A DNA stretch of 64,000 nucleotides from Cnuibacter physcomitrellae (lineage in GTDB: Bacteria > Actinomycetota > Actinomycetes > Actinomycetales > Microbacteriaceae): contig NZ_BMHD01000001.1 in NCBI RefSeq assembly GCF_014640535.1, positions 124,001 through 188,000 of the forward strand, read 5' to 3'. This document shows positions 25,523-36,383 of this stretch, one piece after another (the stretch's first letter is position 1; every line of letters begins with the position of its first letter). The position numbers and the translations under genes are program-made. Below the pieces are notes generated by a model. It was given only the letters and a program-made list of their open reading frames with translations, was not told the origin of the DNA and did no database searches.

Positions 25523-28500
25523 ATGGTCTACCCCAAGTCCGACCCTGCAGACTTCGCCCCCGAGCACGGCGAGGCGAGCGAGCTCGCGTCGACCGTCGTG
25601 CCGTCGCCGCACTTCCCGACCATCGAGGACGGTGTGCTCGCGTTCTGGCGCAAGGACGACACCTTCCGCGCCTCCATCGCGAACCGCGAGGGCCGCGACG
25701 AGTGGGTGTTCTACGACGGCCCGCCGTTCGCGAACGGACTGCCCCACTACGGGCACCTGCTCACGGGCTACGCGAAGGACGTCTTCCCACGCTTCCAGAC
25801 GATGCGCGGGCACCGCGTCGACCGCCGCTTCGGCTGGGACACGCACGGCCTGCCCGCCGAGCTCGAGGCGATGAAGCAGCTCGGCATCACCGAGAAGAGC
25901 CAGATCGAGGAGATGGGCGTCGAGGTCTTCAACGCCGCCTCGCGCCGGTCGGTGCTGCAGTACACCCGCGAGTGGCGCGACTACGTCACCCGTCAGGCGC
26001 GCTGGGTCGACTTCGACAACGACTACAAGACGCTCGACATCACCTTCATGGAGAGCGTGCTCTGGGCCTTCAAGCGGCTCTACGACAAGGGGCTCGCCTA
26101 TGAGGGCTACCGGGTGCTGCCGTACTGCTGGAAGGACGAGACCCCGCTCTCGAACCACGAGCTGCGGATGGACGACGACGTCTACAAGATGCGCCAGGAC
26201 CAGACCGTCACGGTCACGTTCCCGCTCATCGGCGCCAAGGCCGAGGCGCTCGGCCTCACCGCCGTGCGCGCCCTGGCGTGGACGACGACGCCGTGGACGC
26301 TGCCCACGAACCTGGCGCTCGCGGTCGGCCCCGACATCGAGTACTCGGTCGTGCCGAGCGGCCCGAACGGCACCCCCGACGCCGAGGTCCACTCGCGCGC
26401 TGGAGCTGGGAGCGACGATCCGGTGGATCGTCGCCGCGACGCCAGCGCCGACGAAGCTGTGCTTCGTCGGTTCGGCGAGAACACCGAGGTGCTGGCCGCC
26501 GAGTACCTCCTCGCCTCCGACCTCGTCGGCGGCTACGCGAAGGACCTCGGCTACGACTCCGCCGACGAGGCGCGCGCCGCCGTCAGCCGCACGATCCTCG
26601 GTCGTGAGCTCGAGGGTGTCGAGTACGCCCGCCTCTGGGACTACTACGCCGACGTCGAGAGGTGGGGCACGCAGAACGCGTGGCGCATCCTCGTCGCCGA
26701 CTATGTGTCGACCACCGACGGCACCGGCATCGTGCACCAGGCCCCCGCCTACGGCGAGGAGGACCAGCGCGTCTGCGAGGCCGCCGGCATCCCCGTCATC
26801 ATCTCCGTCGACGACGGCGGCCGCTTCCTCAGCACGGTGCGAGACGTCGAGGGCATCCACGTCTTCGACGCCAACAAGCCGCTCACGCAGATGCTCAAGG
26901 CCGACGGCAGGCTGATCCGTCAGGCCAGCTACGAGCACAGCTACCCGCACTGCTGGCGCTGCCGCAATCCGCTCATCTACAAGGCCGTCTCGAGCTGGTT
27001 CGTGCGTGTCACCGAGTTCCGCGACCGCATGGAGCAGCTCAACCAGGAGATCGAGTGGGTCCCCGAGAACGTCAAGGACGGGCAGTTCGGCAAGTGGGTC
27101 TCCGGCGCCCGTGACTGGTCGATCTCGCGCAACCGGTACTGGGGCTCGCCCATCCCGGTGTGGAAGAGCGACGACCCGAACCACCCCCGCGTCGACGTGT
27201 ACGGCTCGCTCGAGGAGCTCGAGCGCGACTTCGGCACGCTTCCGCGCAACCGCGACGGCGAGCCCGACCTGCACCGCCCGTTCATCGACGAGCTGACCCG
27301 CCCGAACCCCGACGACCCGACCGGGAAGTCGACCATGCGCCGGATCGAGGACGTCTTCGACGTCTGGTTCGACTCGGGTTCGATGCCGTTCGCGCAGGTG
27401 CACTACCCGTTCGAGAACGAGGAGTGGTTCGCCACCCACAGCCCGGCCGACTTCATCGTCGAGTACATCGGGCAGACGCGCGGCTGGTTCTACGTGATGC
27501 ACGTGCTCTCGACCGCGTTGTTCGACCGGCCCGCGTTCAAGAACGTGATCAGCCACGGCATCGTGCTGGGCAGCGACGGGCAGAAGATGTCGAAGTCGCT
27601 CCGCAACTACCCCGACGTCAACGAGGTCTTCGACCGCGACGGGTCGGATGCGATGCGCTGGTTTCTGATGTCGTCGAGCGTGCTGCGCGGCGGCAACCTC
27701 ATCGTCACCGAGGAGGGCATCCGCCAGGGCGTGCGCGAGCTGCTGCTGCCGCTGTGGAGCACGTACTACTTCTTCACCCTCTACGCGAACAGCGCCGGCG
27801 AGGGGCACCGGGGCTACGAGGCGCAGTGGCGCACCGACTCCACCGACGTGCTCGACCGGTACCTCCTGGCGAAGACCCGCGAGCTGGTGCACGACGTGAC
27901 CCGCGACCTCGAGGGGCTGGATGCGACGCTCGCCTCCGCCAAGCTGCGCGACTTCGCCGACGTGCTCACCAACTGGTACGTGCGCCGCTCGCGCGAGCGG
28001 TTCTGGGAGGGCGCCGACACGGCGGCGTTCGACACGCTGTACACCGTGCTCGAGACCGTGCTGAGGGTGGCGTCGCCGCTCGTGCCGCTCGTGGCGGAGC
28101 ACATGTGGAAGGGCCTCACCGGCGGCCGGAGCGTGCACCTCGCCGACTGGCCGAACGAGAACGCGTACCCCGCGGATCCGGGTCTCGTGCACGCGATGGA
28201 TGCGGTGCGCGGCATCTCCTCGACCGTGCTGTCGCTGCGCAAGCAGCACGGGCTCCGCGTGCGTCTGCCGCTGGCCCGACTGACGGTCGTGGTCGACAAC
28301 GCGGCGAGCCTGGCGCAGTTCGAGGGCATCCTCCGCGACGAGCTCAACGTCAAGGACGTGACACTCGTCGAGCTGCAGGACACGAGCGCCGCCGAGTTCG
28401 GCATCACGTCGCGCCTCACCGTGAACGCGCGCGCCGCCGGCCCCCGGCTCGGCAAGCAGGTGCAGCAGGCCATCAAGGCGGCTCGCGACGGCGAGTGGAC

Positions 28501-29026
28501 CGAGCAGAACGGGGTCGTCTCGGCCGGCGGCATCGAGCTGCAGGAGGGCGAGTACGACCTGGTGCTCGAGACCGGCGCCGCCTCGGGCGGCTCGGCCCTC
28601 GCGCTGCTGCCCGCTGGAGGGTTCGTGCTGCTCGACACCGCGACCACGCCCGAGCTCGAGGCCGAGGGCCTCGCGCGCGACGTCATCCGCGCCGTCCAGG
28701 ACGCCCGCAAGTCGGCCGGCTTCGACGTGAGCGACCGCATCGTGCTCGACCTCGTCTTCTTCGACGAGGCGGATGCGCGTGCCGTCACCAGCGCGTCCGG
28801 CGTCGTCGACGTGGCGGGCGAGACGCTCGCCACGAACTACGCCGTCTACTCGCCCGACGAGGTGCCGGCCCTGCGCGAGCACTCGTCGGCGCTGGCCTCG
28901 GAGTGGCTGCCCGGCCTCGTGGCCTTCGCCCCCGAGCACTTCGTGAGGATCCCCGAGAACACCTACGCGAACACCGGCGAGTTCGTCGTCGCCGTGGGCC
29001 GTGTGAACAGGAGCGCCGATGTCTGA
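25523..29026 (+). CDS. ileS: Isoleucyl-tRNA synthetase
   Basis: A 1167-residue class Ia synthetase. The HIGH-type motif is GLPHYGH (about residue 73), KMSKS is [11 protein letters not shown] (about 690), and the CP1 editing domain lies between ([15 protein letters not shown] onward). It attaches isoleucine to tRNA-Ile. Expression is controlled by the T-box leader. An odd segment at about residues 290-320 (nt 26390-26490, ...[18 protein letters not shown]...) sits in a loop of the editing-domain region and is encoded by two palindromes, as if a small palindromic element had been inserted in frame. It overlaps folC by 8 bases. Confidence 0.97.
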   Translation: MVYPKSDPADFAPEHGEASELASTVVPSPHFPTIEDGVLAFWRKDDTFRASIANREGRDEWVFYDGPPFANGLPHYGHLLTGYAKDVFPRFQTMRGHRVDRRFGWDTHGLPAELEAMKQLGITEKSQIEEMGVEVFNAASRRSVLQYTREWRDYVTRQARWVDFDNDYKTLDITFMESVLWAFKRLYDKGLAYEGYRVLPYCWKDETPLSNHELRMDDDVYKMRQDQTVTVTFPLIGAKAEALGLTAVRALAWTTTPWTLPTNLALAVGPDIEYSVVPSGPNGTPDAEVHSRAGAGSDDPVDRRRDASADEAVLRRFGENTEVLAAEYLLASDLVGGYAKDLGYDSADEARAAVSRTILGRELEGVEYARLWDYYADVERWGTQNAWRILVADYVSTTDGTGIVHQAPAYGEEDQRVCEAAGIPVIISVDDGGRFLSTVRDVEGIHVFDANKPLTQMLKADGRLIRQASYEHSYPHCWRCRNPLIYKAVSSWFVRVTEFRDRMEQLNQEIEWVPENVKDGQFGKWVSGARDWSISRNRYWGSPIPVWKSDDPNHPRVDVYGSLEELERDFGTLPRNRDGEPDLHRPFIDELTRPNPDDPTGKSTMRRIEDVFDVWFDSGSMPFAQVHYPFENEEWFATHSPADFIVEYIGQTRGWFYVMHVLSTALFDRPAFKNVISHGIVLGSDGQKMSKSLRNYPDVNEVFDRDGSDAMRWFLMSSSVLRGGNLIVTEEGIRQGVRELLLPLWSTYYFFTLYANSAGEGHRGYEAQWRTDSTDVLDRYLLAKTRELVHDVTRDLEGLDATLASAKLRDFADVLTNWYVRRSRERFWEGADTAAFDTLYTVLETVLRVASPLVPLVAEHMWKGLTGGRSVHLADWPNENAYPADPGLVHAMDAVRGISSTVLSLRKQHGLRVRLPLARLTVVVDNAASLAQFEGILRDELNVKDVTLVELQDTSAAEFGITSRLTVNARAAGPRLGKQVQQAIKAARDGEWTEQNGVVSAGGIELQEGEYDLVLETGAASGGSALALLPAGGFVLLDTATTPELEAEGLARDVIRAVQDARKSAGFDVSDRIVLDLVFFDEADARAVTSASGVVDVAGETLATNYAVYSPDEVPALREHSSALASEWLPGLVAFAPEHFVRIPENTYANTGEFVVAVGRVNRSADV
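26412..26471. repeat. Pair of palindromes inside ileS
   Basis: A perfect 10-bp inverted repeat (GCGACGATCC-GGT-GGATCGTCGC, 26412-26434) is followed by a second (GCCGACGAAGC-TGT-GCTTCGTCGG, 26447-26470). Both are in the coding strand of the editing-domain loop. Confidence 0.8.
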
Positions 29027-30548
29027 TCACGGATTCGACGAGAACGAGGACGAGCAGCCCAACCCCGAGGAGATCGGCCCCGAGGAGATCGGCCCCGACG
29101 ACCTCGAGGAGCTCGATCCCGAGGAGCTCGCCGAGCTGGCGGAGGAGGGCGAGGCCGAACGGGTCGCGGCTCGTCTCGAGGAGGCCGGCGAGGACGCCCC
29201 CGACGAGTTCGTCGACGAGGGCGACGCCGTCTACGACGCGCTCCTCGCGCGCCTCGGCGAGGCCGCCCCGCAGCCGCGCCTGCACGCCACCCGACGGGCC
29301 GTCGAGCTGCTCGGAGACCCGCACCGGGCGTACCCGATCATCCACATCACGGGCACCAACGGGAAGACCTCGACGAGTCGCATCGCCGAGAGCCTCCTCC
29401 GTGCCCTGGGCCTGCGCACGGGCCTGTTCACCAGCCCCCACCTGGTGCGGGTCAACGAGCGGATCGTGATCGACGGCAAGCCCATCTCGAACGAGGCGCT
29501 CGCGTCGAACTGGCGCGACGTCGAGCCCTTCCTGGCGATCGTCGACGGAGAGCTCGCCGCGGCCGGTGAGTCGCCGCTGACGTACTTCGAGGCGCTCACC
29601 GTCCTCGCCTACGCCTCCTTCGCGGAGGCCCCGGTCGACGTCGCCGTGATCGAGGTCGGGATGGGCGGCGAGTGGGACTCGACCAACGTGGCCGATGGCC
29701 AGGTCGCCGTGTTCACGCCGATCTCCCTCGACCACACCGACCGCCTCGGCACGACGGTGGCCGAGATCGCCCGCACCAAGTCGGGCATCGTCAAGCCCGC
29801 GGCGCAGGTCGTGTCCGCCGCCCAGCATCCCGACGCGCTCGCCGAGCTGCGCCGGGCCGCCGAGCTCACCGAGTCGACGTTCGCGCTCGAGGGCGACCGC
29901 TTCGCCCTCGAGGAGTCGTCGGTCGCCGTCGGCGGTCAGCTGGTCAGCATCCGCGGTCTCGCCGGCCGCTACGACGAGGTGTTCCTGCCGCTGTACGGCA
30001 CCCACCAGGGTCACAACGCCGCCGTCGCGGTGGCCGCGGTCGAGTCCTTCCTCGGGGGCGGGTCGCAGCGGCTCGCCGATGACGTGATCGCCGAGGGCCT
30101 CGGACAGGTGACGTCGCCCGGTCGGCTGCAGCTCGTCGGCACCGAGCCGACGGTCCTGGTCGACGCCGCGCACAACCCCGGAGGCGCCGAGGCGCTCGCG
30201 CAGGCCGTGGGGGAGTACTTCACCTTCGGACGCGTGATCGTCGTGCTCGCGGTGCTGCAGGGCAAGGACGTCGAGGGGATCGTGCGTGCGCTCGACCCGA
30301 TCGCGGCCGAGTTCGTGATCACCTCGTCCGCGAGCGAGCGCGCGATCGACCCCGACGAGCTCGCCGCCGCGGTCGTGCGGATCGTCGGCGCCGATCGTGT
30401 CAGCGTCCAGCCCGACCTCGAGTCCGCGCTCGACGAGGCGCGCGACCTCGCCGACGACGCCGAGCAGGGTGCGGTGCTCGTGACCGGCTCGATCACGCTC
30501 GTCGGAGACGCCATCTCGATCGCGGAGCGCGGGGGCTGGAAGCCGTGA
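29019..30548 (+). CDS. folC: Folylpolyglutamate / dihydrofolate synthase
   Basis: A 509-residue FolC, which adds glutamate to folates and to dihydropteroate. The ATP loop is [14 protein letters not shown] (about residue 110); [11 protein letters not shown] and the C-terminal [12 protein letters not shown] motif are present. The first about 70 residues form a very acidic extension (runs of Glu/Asp such as [17 protein letters not shown]) absent from most FolC proteins. The ATG lies inside the ileS end (8-base overlap), so the genes are coupled. Confidence 0.94.
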   Translation: MSDHGFDENEDEQPNPEEIGPEEIGPDDLEELDPEELAELAEEGEAERVAARLEEAGEDAPDEFVDEGDAVYDALLARLGEAAPQPRLHATRRAVELLGDPHRAYPIIHITGTNGKTSTSRIAESLLRALGLRTGLFTSPHLVRVNERIVIDGKPISNEALASNWRDVEPFLAIVDGELAAAGESPLTYFEALTVLAYASFAEAPVDVAVIEVGMGGEWDSTNVADGQVAVFTPISLDHTDRLGTTVAEIARTKSGIVKPAAQVVSAAQHPDALAELRRAAELTESTFALEGDRFALEESSVAVGGQLVSIRGLAGRYDEVFLPLYGTHQGHNAAVAVAAVESFLGGGSQRLADDVIAEGLGQVTSPGRLQLVGTEPTVLVDAAHNPGGAEALAQAVGEYFTFGRVIVVLAVLQGKDVEGIVRALDPIAAEFVITSSASERAIDPDELAAAVVRIVGADRVSVQPDLESALDEARDLADDAEQGAVLVTGSITLVGDAISIAERGGWKP

Positions 30549-30922
30549 GATCCGACTCGGTCAGGCAGATGCTGGCCTCGATCGTGCTCGGGTTCGAGGC
30601 CGTGATGTTCTTCTTCGCGGCCCTGGTCGTGTTCGGCCTGAAGGCGCTCCCGCCTGCCCCGGCGCTCATCGGGGGCGCGGCCGTCTGCGTGGCCCTCCTC
30701 CTGAACGCCGTGCTCGTGCGTTACCGGTGGGGCTACTGGCTCGGCTGGGTGATGCAGGGTGTGATCGCGGCCACGACGGTCCTGGTGCCCCTGATGGGCG
30801 TGGTCGCCGTCATCTTCATCGGCATCTGGGTCTACGTCATGGTCGTGGGCGCCCGTATCGACAGGCAGAAGGCGGCTAGGGTCGATGTGGAGCATCCGCC
30901 GGAGTCGGTGGAGGAAGGATGA
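30545..30922 (+). CDS. DUF4233 membrane protein
   Basis: A 125-residue protein with four hydrophobic segments (about 10-30, 40-60, 68-85, 88-108), including the DUF4233 features FGLKALPPAPAL and RWGYWLGWVMQ. In actinobacteria it sits between folC and ndk, as here, with GTGA and ATGA overlaps on both sides. Function unknown; its place in the operon is conserved. Confidence 0.88.
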   Translation: MRSDSVRQMLASIVLGFEAVMFFFAALVVFGLKALPPAPALIGGAAVCVALLLNAVLVRYRWGYWLGWVMQGVIAATTVLVPLMGVVAVIFIGIWVYVMVVGARIDRQKAARVDVEHPPESVEEG

Positions 30923-31344
30923 ACGTGAACGTCAGTGCTGAAGAGACCCTCGTCCTGGTCAAGCCGGATGGCGTGGCCCGCAACCTCACGGGGGAGATCC
31001 TGCGCCGCATCGAGGCGAAGGGGTATCAGCTCGTCGACATCAAGGTCGTCCAGGCCGATCGCGACCTCCTCGCCGCGCACTACGAGGAGCACGTCGGCAA
31101 GCCCTTCTACGAGCCCCTCGTGGAGTTCATGGAGTCGGGTCCGATCGTGGCGATCCGCGTGGCGGGCAACCGTGTCATCGAGGGCTTCCGCTCCCTCGCC
31201 GGCACGACCGACCCCACCACGGCGGCGCCCGGGACGATCCGCGGCGACCTCGCCCGCGACTGGGGCCTGAAGGTGCAGCAGAACCTCGTGCATGGCAGCG
31301 ACTCGCCCGAGTCCGCTGCGCGCGAGCTCGCGCTCTGGTTCTGA
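30919..31344 (+). CDS. ndk: Nucleoside diphosphate kinase
   Basis: A 141-residue NDP kinase, which balances NTP and dNTP pools by phosphate transfer through a histidine; the active-site His is in NLVHGSDSPESA. LVLVKPDGVARNLTGEI at the N-terminus and RGDLARDWG near the end are family motifs. ATG 30919 overlaps the DUF4233 stop and has GGAGGA immediately upstream; GTG 30925 is a weaker alternative. Confidence 0.96.
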   Translation: MNVNVSAEETLVLVKPDGVARNLTGEILRRIEAKGYQLVDIKVVQADRDLLAAHYEEHVGKPFYEPLVEFMESGPIVAIRVAGNRVIEGFRSLAGTTDPTTAAPGTIRGDLARDWGLKVQQNLVHGSDSPESAARELALWF

Positions 31345-31396
31345 GCGGCCTCGGCCCAGGCTGGTCCTGACGCGAGCGGTCGGGCAGGATGACCGT

Positions 31397-32638
31397 ATGG
31401 CACTGCTCGACCGCTTCGCCGGACCTCACGAGGCCTACCGGGTCGGCTTCTACCGCGGCGACGACCACGACTTCGACGTCCGGATCCTGCTCGGCATGGC
31501 GGCCTACGGGGCCACCGAGCCGGGCGAGGTCCTCGCGACCATCGCCGACGTGTCGGACGGCGACCACCAGGGCTGGTTCGACGCGTGGAACGACCTCGGA
31601 CGACGTCTGACGGTCGCCGCCGAGGCGGCCGCGGCTGCCGGGCACTCCGAGAGCGCCTCGCGCCTCCACCTGCGCGCGGCGTCCTACCTGGGCACGGCGC
31701 TGCATGGCGTCGACGCGCTCGCCGACCAGTCCGTGCTGCTTCCCGTCTTCCGTGCGCAGCAGGCCGCGTGGAACGCGTTCATCGACACCACGTCGGTCAC
31801 GACGGAGCGTCTCTCGATCCCACTCGGCGACATCACGATGCCCGCGGTGCTGTTCTCGCCGAGCGGGGACGACGGTGCGCGCCGGCCGACCCTCGTGATG
31901 GTGAACGGCAGCGACGGAGCCACCAGCGACCTCTGGGCGTCCGGGCTCGCCGGCGGTCTCGCCCGCGGCTACCGGGTGCTCGTCTTCGACGGACCAGGGC
32001 AGCAGACCCTCCTCTTCGAGCAGGGCATCCCGTTCCGTCCCGACTGGGAGGCGGTCGTGACCCCGATCGTCGACCTGCTGCTCGACCGCAGCGACGTCGA
32101 CCCCGAGCGGCTCGCCCTCTACGGGATCAGCCAGGCCGGGTACTGGGTGCCGCGCACGCTCGCCTTCGAGCACCGCTTCGCCGCGGCGATCGCCGACCCG
32201 GGTGTCGTCGACGTCTCGGAGTCGTGGCTGTCGCACTTCCCGAAGAGCATGGTCTCCCTGCTCGACAGAGGCGAGAAGGAGAGGTTCGACCACGAGATGG
32301 AGCTGGGGATGCGGTTCGCCGGCGGCCTCGCCGCCAGCTGGTCGTTCCGTGCCCGCCCCTACGGCACGCAGGGCTACTTCGACACGATGACCGAGGTGCG
32401 GAGATACACGATCACCGACGAGCTCGCCGCGAAGATCACCACGCCGCTCTTCATCACCGCGCCGGAGGGAGAGCAGTTCTGGCCCGGTCAGTCCGAGCGG
32501 CTCGCCCAGCTCACGTCGACGGTGTCGACCCTCTGCCGCTTCACCAGCGCCGAGGGCGGCGACCACCACTGCCAGCCCCTCGCACGTCAGCTCACCGATC
32601 AGCGCATGTACGACTGGCTCGACGAGCGCCTGGCCTGA
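31397..32638 (+). CDS. FrsA-like alpha/beta hydrolase
   Basis: A 413-residue hydrolase with a helical N-terminal domain (about 1-130) and a C-terminal alpha/beta fold. The nucleophile elbow is YGISQAGY (Ser about residue 243), the catalytic His is likely in GGDHHCQP near the end, and ITAPEGEQFW is the acid region. The layout matches the FrsA/DUF1100 esterases and dihydroxypseudooxynicotine-hydrolase-like enzymes. Start ATG lies six bases after CAGGAT, suggesting a leaderless mRNA. It is not obviously tied to the neighbouring ndk gene. Substrate unknown. Confidence 0.85.
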   Translation: MALLDRFAGPHEAYRVGFYRGDDHDFDVRILLGMAAYGATEPGEVLATIADVSDGDHQGWFDAWNDLGRRLTVAAEAAAAAGHSESASRLHLRAASYLGTALHGVDALADQSVLLPVFRAQQAAWNAFIDTTSVTTERLSIPLGDITMPAVLFSPSGDDGARRPTLVMVNGSDGATSDLWASGLAGGLARGYRVLVFDGPGQQTLLFEQGIPFRPDWEAVVTPIVDLLLDRSDVDPERLALYGISQAGYWVPRTLAFEHRFAAAIADPGVVDVSESWLSHFPKSMVSLLDRGEKERFDHEMELGMRFAGGLAASWSFRARPYGTQGYFDTMTEVRRYTITDELAAKITTPLFITAPEGEQFWPGQSERLAQLTSTVSTLCRFTSAEGGDHHCQPLARQLTDQRMYDWLDERLA

Positions 32639-32671
32639 CCACGGGAGCGCGACGGGGCGACGCGCCGCAGG

Positions 32672-33286
32672 TCAGCTGTAGAGCAGGATCGTGGTGATGG
32701 CGTCGAGTCGCAGCTGGGCGATGAGGACGATCGCCAGGTAGCTCAGCAGCACCAGCGTCCAGGTCCACGGGTAGAAGACCCGCACGGCGTTCTGGAAGGC
32801 TCCGAGCCTGCCGAAGTGGCCCTCCTTGATGTTGTAGGCCGTGACGTAGAAGAACATCGGGATGACGACCGACCAGGTGAGCATGCAGTACGGGCAGAGC
32901 GTGCCGAGGACGTAGATGCTCTGGATCATCAGCCAGATCACGAACGTCAGCGCCAGGGCGAACCCGAGGTTGAACAGCAGCCAGAACCACCGGGCGTAGC
33001 GTGCCCCGGCGAGGATCCCCATCCCCACGACGATGGGCGCCACGAAGCACGCCACGCCGATCACCGGGTTCGGGAACCCGAACAGCGACCCCTGCCAGCT
33101 CGCCATGTTGGGTCCGCAGGTGACCAGCGGCGAGATGTTGCAGGTGGGCGTGTACGACGGATCGATGAGCGTCTGGATCCGCTCGAGCGTGAGGTCGAAT
33201 GCCGCGTAGAACCCGATCACGCCGGTGACGATCAGGAAGATCGCGAGTCCGATCGGGCGACGGGAGACGGTCGGGGATGCGGGCAC
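32672..33286 (-). CDS. Vitamin K epoxide reductase (VKOR) family protein
   Basis: A 204-residue membrane protein with about five helices. The redox centre CPYC (about residue 127) and the partner loop cysteines (TCNISPLVTC, about residues 49-58) match bacterial VKOR, which reoxidises a DsbA-like partner for disulfide formation outside the membrane. The GTG at 33286 lies six bases after a CATAAT -10 box on the minus strand, so the leaderless start is preferred to the longer frame. No fused thioredoxin domain and no adjacent DsbA gene. Confidence 0.92.
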   Translation of the reverse strand: MPASPTVSRRPIGLAIFLIVTGVIGFYAAFDLTLERIQTLIDPSYTPTCNISPLVTCGPNMASWQGSLFGFPNPVIGVACFVAPIVVGMGILAGARYARWFWLLFNLGFALALTFVIWLMIQSIYVLGTLCPYCMLTWSVVIPMFFYVTAYNIKEGHFGRLGAFQNAVRVFYPWTWTLVLLSYLAIVLIAQLRLDAITTILLYS

Positions 33287-33292
33287 GCCGCG

Positions 33293-33298
33293 ATTATG
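33293..33298 (-). promoter_or_regulatory. -10 box for leaderless VKOR gene
   Basis: CATAAT on the minus strand, six bases before the GTG start. Confidence 0.55.
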
Positions 33299-33367
33299 GC
33301 ACGCCGTCTCGCGAGCCCACTGAGCGCGCCCGGTCGGTCGCTTCACGGTGCCGGAGGGAATGCGTGC

Positions 33368-33579
33368 GATAATGGGGGCGCGGGACGCAGGGCCTCTACA
33401 GGGGCCGTCCCACGAGGCTTATCGGGCCGAGCATCCGGATCGTCCGGGTGACATGCCCGACACGAAACAACGAGAGTTCGGAGCCACGAGGCCGGCGAAT
33501 GGAGCCGGGAACTTCGGCTCCGCCAGAGAGTACCTGCCGGTGAGGCGTGACCTCGCGGCTGGTGAGGAGTGCACCAGAG
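33368..33579 (+). promoter_or_regulatory. RNase E promoter and long structured 5' leader
   Basis: An extended -10 (TGCGATAAT, box 33368-33373) precedes about 200 bases of untranslated leader with hairpins, for example GGAGCCG/CGGCTCC near 33500-33521. Long leaders on RNase E genes often mediate autoregulation by the enzyme; that is an inference here. Confidence 0.5.
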
Positions 33580-36366
33580 ATGGTGGAGAACGATTCGAAC
33601 AACGGTGATTCAGGACAGTCGGAGGAGAAGGGGAGGAAGCGGAGGCTCTTCGGCGTGCGGCGCAACACGCGTCGTGTGCAGCAGCCCGGCCTGACGGCCG
33701 ACGCGATCCCCGCATCCGATCCGCAGGACGACCGCGAGGTCGGAGCGGACGTTGACAGCGCCGCTTCCGCTGAGGCCACCACGTCCCCGGCGCCCGAGGC
33801 GTCGGCGAGCGAGGGGAGCGCGCCCGAGGCGTCGGCGACCCACGATGCGGCGAGCGGCGTGTCGGCCGACGGCGCGCCCCAGGACGCCGCGCCCGCCGAT
33901 CCCGCATCCGCATCTGCATCCGCTGCAGCGGACGTCGTGTTCGACGAGCACGAGGACGAGCCGGGCCTCGACCCGTTCATCCCGGGCGGCCACTCGGCGC
34001 CGACGGCGGCACCCGCCGTCCCGCGCGCGATCAGCACGACCTCCCTGATCTTCCAGGCGCCCGACCTGCCGGACCTGCCCGACCTCCCGCCGCGGCCCGA
34101 GGCCGACGACGACCGCGAACCCGGCGTGCGGCGCCGTTCCCGTCGTCGCTCCGGCGACGAGGGCCGCACCGGCGAGGGCGAGCGCGACCGCGAACCGCGC
34201 GAGCCCCGTGAGCCGCGCCAGCGTCCGCAGCGCGAGCCGGAGCTGATCACCGAGCCGCAGAAGGTCAAGGGCTCCACCCGCCTCGAGGCCAAGAAGCAGC
34301 GCCGCCGCGACGGCCGCGACGCGAGCCGTCGCCGCCCGGTCATCACCGAGGCGGAGTTCCTCGCCCGCCGCGAGGCCGTCGACCGCGTGATGGTGGTGCG
34401 CTCCAAGGCCGACCGCATCCAGATCGGCGTCCTCGAGGACGGTGTGCTCGTCGAGCACTACGTCGCCCGCTCGCAGGAGGCGTCGCTCATCGGCAACGTC
34501 TACCTGGGCAAGGTGCAGAACGTGCTCCCCAGCATGGAGGCCGCCTTCGTGGACATCGGCCGGGGCCGCAACGCGGTGCTCTACTCGGGCGAGGTCGACT
34601 GGGACGCCGCGGCCGAGAACGCGGGCGCCGGGGGCAACCAGCCCCGCCGGATCGAGCTCGCGCTGAAGTCCGGCGACACCGTGCTCGTCCAGGTCACCAA
34701 GGATCCCGTCGGTCACAAGGGCGCGCGCCTCACCAGCCAGATCTCGCTGCCCGGTCGCTACCTCGTCTACGTGCCCAACGGCTCGATGAACGGCATCTCG
34801 CGCAAGCTCCCCGACACCGAGCGGGCGCGGCTGAAGCGCATCCTCAAGGAGGTCCTCCCCGAGAACCAGGGCGTCATCGTCCGCACGGCGGCCGAGGGGG
34901 CCACCGAGGAGCAGCTGACGCTCGACGTCAACCGCCTCATCGCCCAGTGGGAGGATGTCAGCGCCCGCTCCGCGAAGCAGCAGGCTCCGGCGCTGCTGCA
35001 CTCCGAGCCCGATCTCCTGATCAAGATCATCCGCGACGTCTTCAACGAGGACTTCCACAAGCTCGTGATCGCCGGCGACGACGCGCGGGCGACCATCGAG
35101 AACTACCTCCGCGCCGTCGCCCCCGACCTCCTCGACCGGGTCGAGAGCTACGAGGGCGAGAAGGACGCGTTCGACGAGTACCGCATCTCGGAGCAGATCG
35201 AGAAGGCCCTCGACCGCAAGGTGTGGCTGCCTTCCGGCGGCTCGCTGGTCATCGACCGCACCGAGGCGATGACGGTCGTCGACGTCAACACGGGCAAGTT
35301 CGTCGGATCGGGCGGCAACCTCGAGGAGACCGTCACGAAGAACAACCTCGAGGCGGCCGAGGAGATCGTGCGTCAGCTCCGGCTGCGCGACATTGGCGGC
35401 ATCATCGTCGTCGACTTCATCGACATGGTCCTCGAGTCGAACCGCGATCTCGTGCTGCGGCGACTGGTCGAGTGCCTGTCGCGCGACCGCACCAAGCACC
35501 AGGTGGCCGAGGTCACCTCGCTCGGCCTCGTGCAGATGACGCGCAAGAAGCTGGGTCTCGGACTCCTCGAGTCCTTCAGCGAGCCCTGCGACGTCTGCGC
35601 CGGTCGCGGCATCATCGTGCACCACGACCCGGTCCTGAAGCACCGGCAGTCCGGCAACGGCAACGGCAGCGGCTCGAACGGCGGCGGCCAGAACGGTGGC
35701 GGTCGCCGTGGTCGTGGCGGCTCCGGCAACGGGGGCTCGGGGTCCTCCACGGGCTCGTCGTCGGGCGGCAACGCCTCGGGCAACGGCGGCACGCACACGA
35801 TCACGCCGGGTGCGAAGAACGCGCTGGCCAAGATCGCCGCGTCCACCTTGGGCCACGCCGCAGGGAGCGATCAGCCCGACGAGGGTGTCGCCGCTGAGGC
35901 CTCGCCCGAGGTGGCGTCGGCGTCGGCGTCCGCCGGACAGGCGGCGACGGACGCCCCCGCCGGTGACCGGTCCTCGTCCGAGCAGGGCACATCGGAGGCG
36001 CCCGGCCGTTCCCGCCGCCGTCGCGGCCGCGGACAGCGTTCCGAGGATCGTGCTCCTCAGGGCATCGACGAGTCGTCCACGGCCGACTCCGCGCCGGAGC
36101 GTGCGGAGGAGCCGACCGGAGGCTCCGCCACCGCGATCGTCGTCGAGGAGACCGAGGTCGTCGTCGAGGAGGTCGAGGTCGCGATCCTCGACATCCCGCT
36201 GCCCAAGTCGGAGCGCTCTCCGCGCACCGATCCGGCCGAGGCGAGCCAGCTCCTCGACGCCGTGCTGGAGGCCCTGCCGGCGCCGAAGCAGCCCGGTCAG
36301 GGCCGTGGACGGAGCCGTCGCGTGAGCACGGCCGCCGTCACGGCGCCCGCCGAGCAGCAGGACTGA
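33580..36366 (+). CDS. rne: Ribonuclease E/G
   Basis: A 928-residue endoribonuclease for mRNA decay and rRNA/tRNA processing. A disordered Ala/Glu/Asp-rich and then Arg-rich N-terminal extension (about residues 1-270) precedes the catalytic core: S1-like domain (IGNVYLGKVQNVLPSMEAAFVDIG), catalytic aspartates in VVDVNTG and IIVVDFIDM, and the zinc-link CDVCAG. The C-terminal about 240 residues are low complexity (Gly/Asn/Ser, then acidic). Terminal extensions on both sides of the core are typical of actinobacterial RNase E. ATG 33580 is chosen over GTG 33547 because of the upstream GGTGAGGAG. Confidence 0.95.
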   Translation: MVENDSNNGDSGQSEEKGRKRRLFGVRRNTRRVQQPGLTADAIPASDPQDDREVGADVDSAASAEATTSPAPEASASEGSAPEASATHDAASGVSADGAPQDAAPADPASASASAAADVVFDEHEDEPGLDPFIPGGHSAPTAAPAVPRAISTTSLIFQAPDLPDLPDLPPRPEADDDREPGVRRRSRRRSGDEGRTGEGERDREPREPREPRQRPQREPELITEPQKVKGSTRLEAKKQRRRDGRDASRRRPVITEAEFLARREAVDRVMVVRSKADRIQIGVLEDGVLVEHYVARSQEASLIGNVYLGKVQNVLPSMEAAFVDIGRGRNAVLYSGEVDWDAAAENAGAGGNQPRRIELALKSGDTVLVQVTKDPVGHKGARLTSQISLPGRYLVYVPNGSMNGISRKLPDTERARLKRILKEVLPENQGVIVRTAAEGATEEQLTLDVNRLIAQWEDVSARSAKQQAPALLHSEPDLLIKIIRDVFNEDFHKLVIAGDDARATIENYLRAVAPDLLDRVESYEGEKDAFDEYRISEQIEKALDRKVWLPSGGSLVIDRTEAMTVVDVNTGKFVGSGGNLEETVTKNNLEAAEEIVRQLRLRDIGGIIVVDFIDMVLESNRDLVLRRLVECLSRDRTKHQVAEVTSLGLVQMTRKKLGLGLLESFSEPCDVCAGRGIIVHHDPVLKHRQSGNGNGSGSNGGGQNGGGRRGRGGSGNGGSGSSTGSSSGGNASGNGGTHTITPGAKNALAKIAASTLGHAAGSDQPDEGVAAEASPEVASASASAGQAATDAPAGDRSSSEQGTSEAPGRSRRRRGRGQRSEDRAPQGIDESSTADSAPERAEEPTGGSATAIVVEETEVVVEEVEVAILDIPLPKSERSPRTDPAEASQLLDAVLEALPAPKQPGQGRGRSRRVSTAAVTAPAEQQD

Positions 36367-36383
36367 CGGCACCCACGTCGATC

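Noticed and set aside
33610-36372. 920-residue minus-strand open frame opposite rne
   Set aside because: It is the antisense shadow of the GC-rich rne gene; its sequence is Arg/Gly/Ala/Val/Leu-biased with no domains, while rne is unambiguous.
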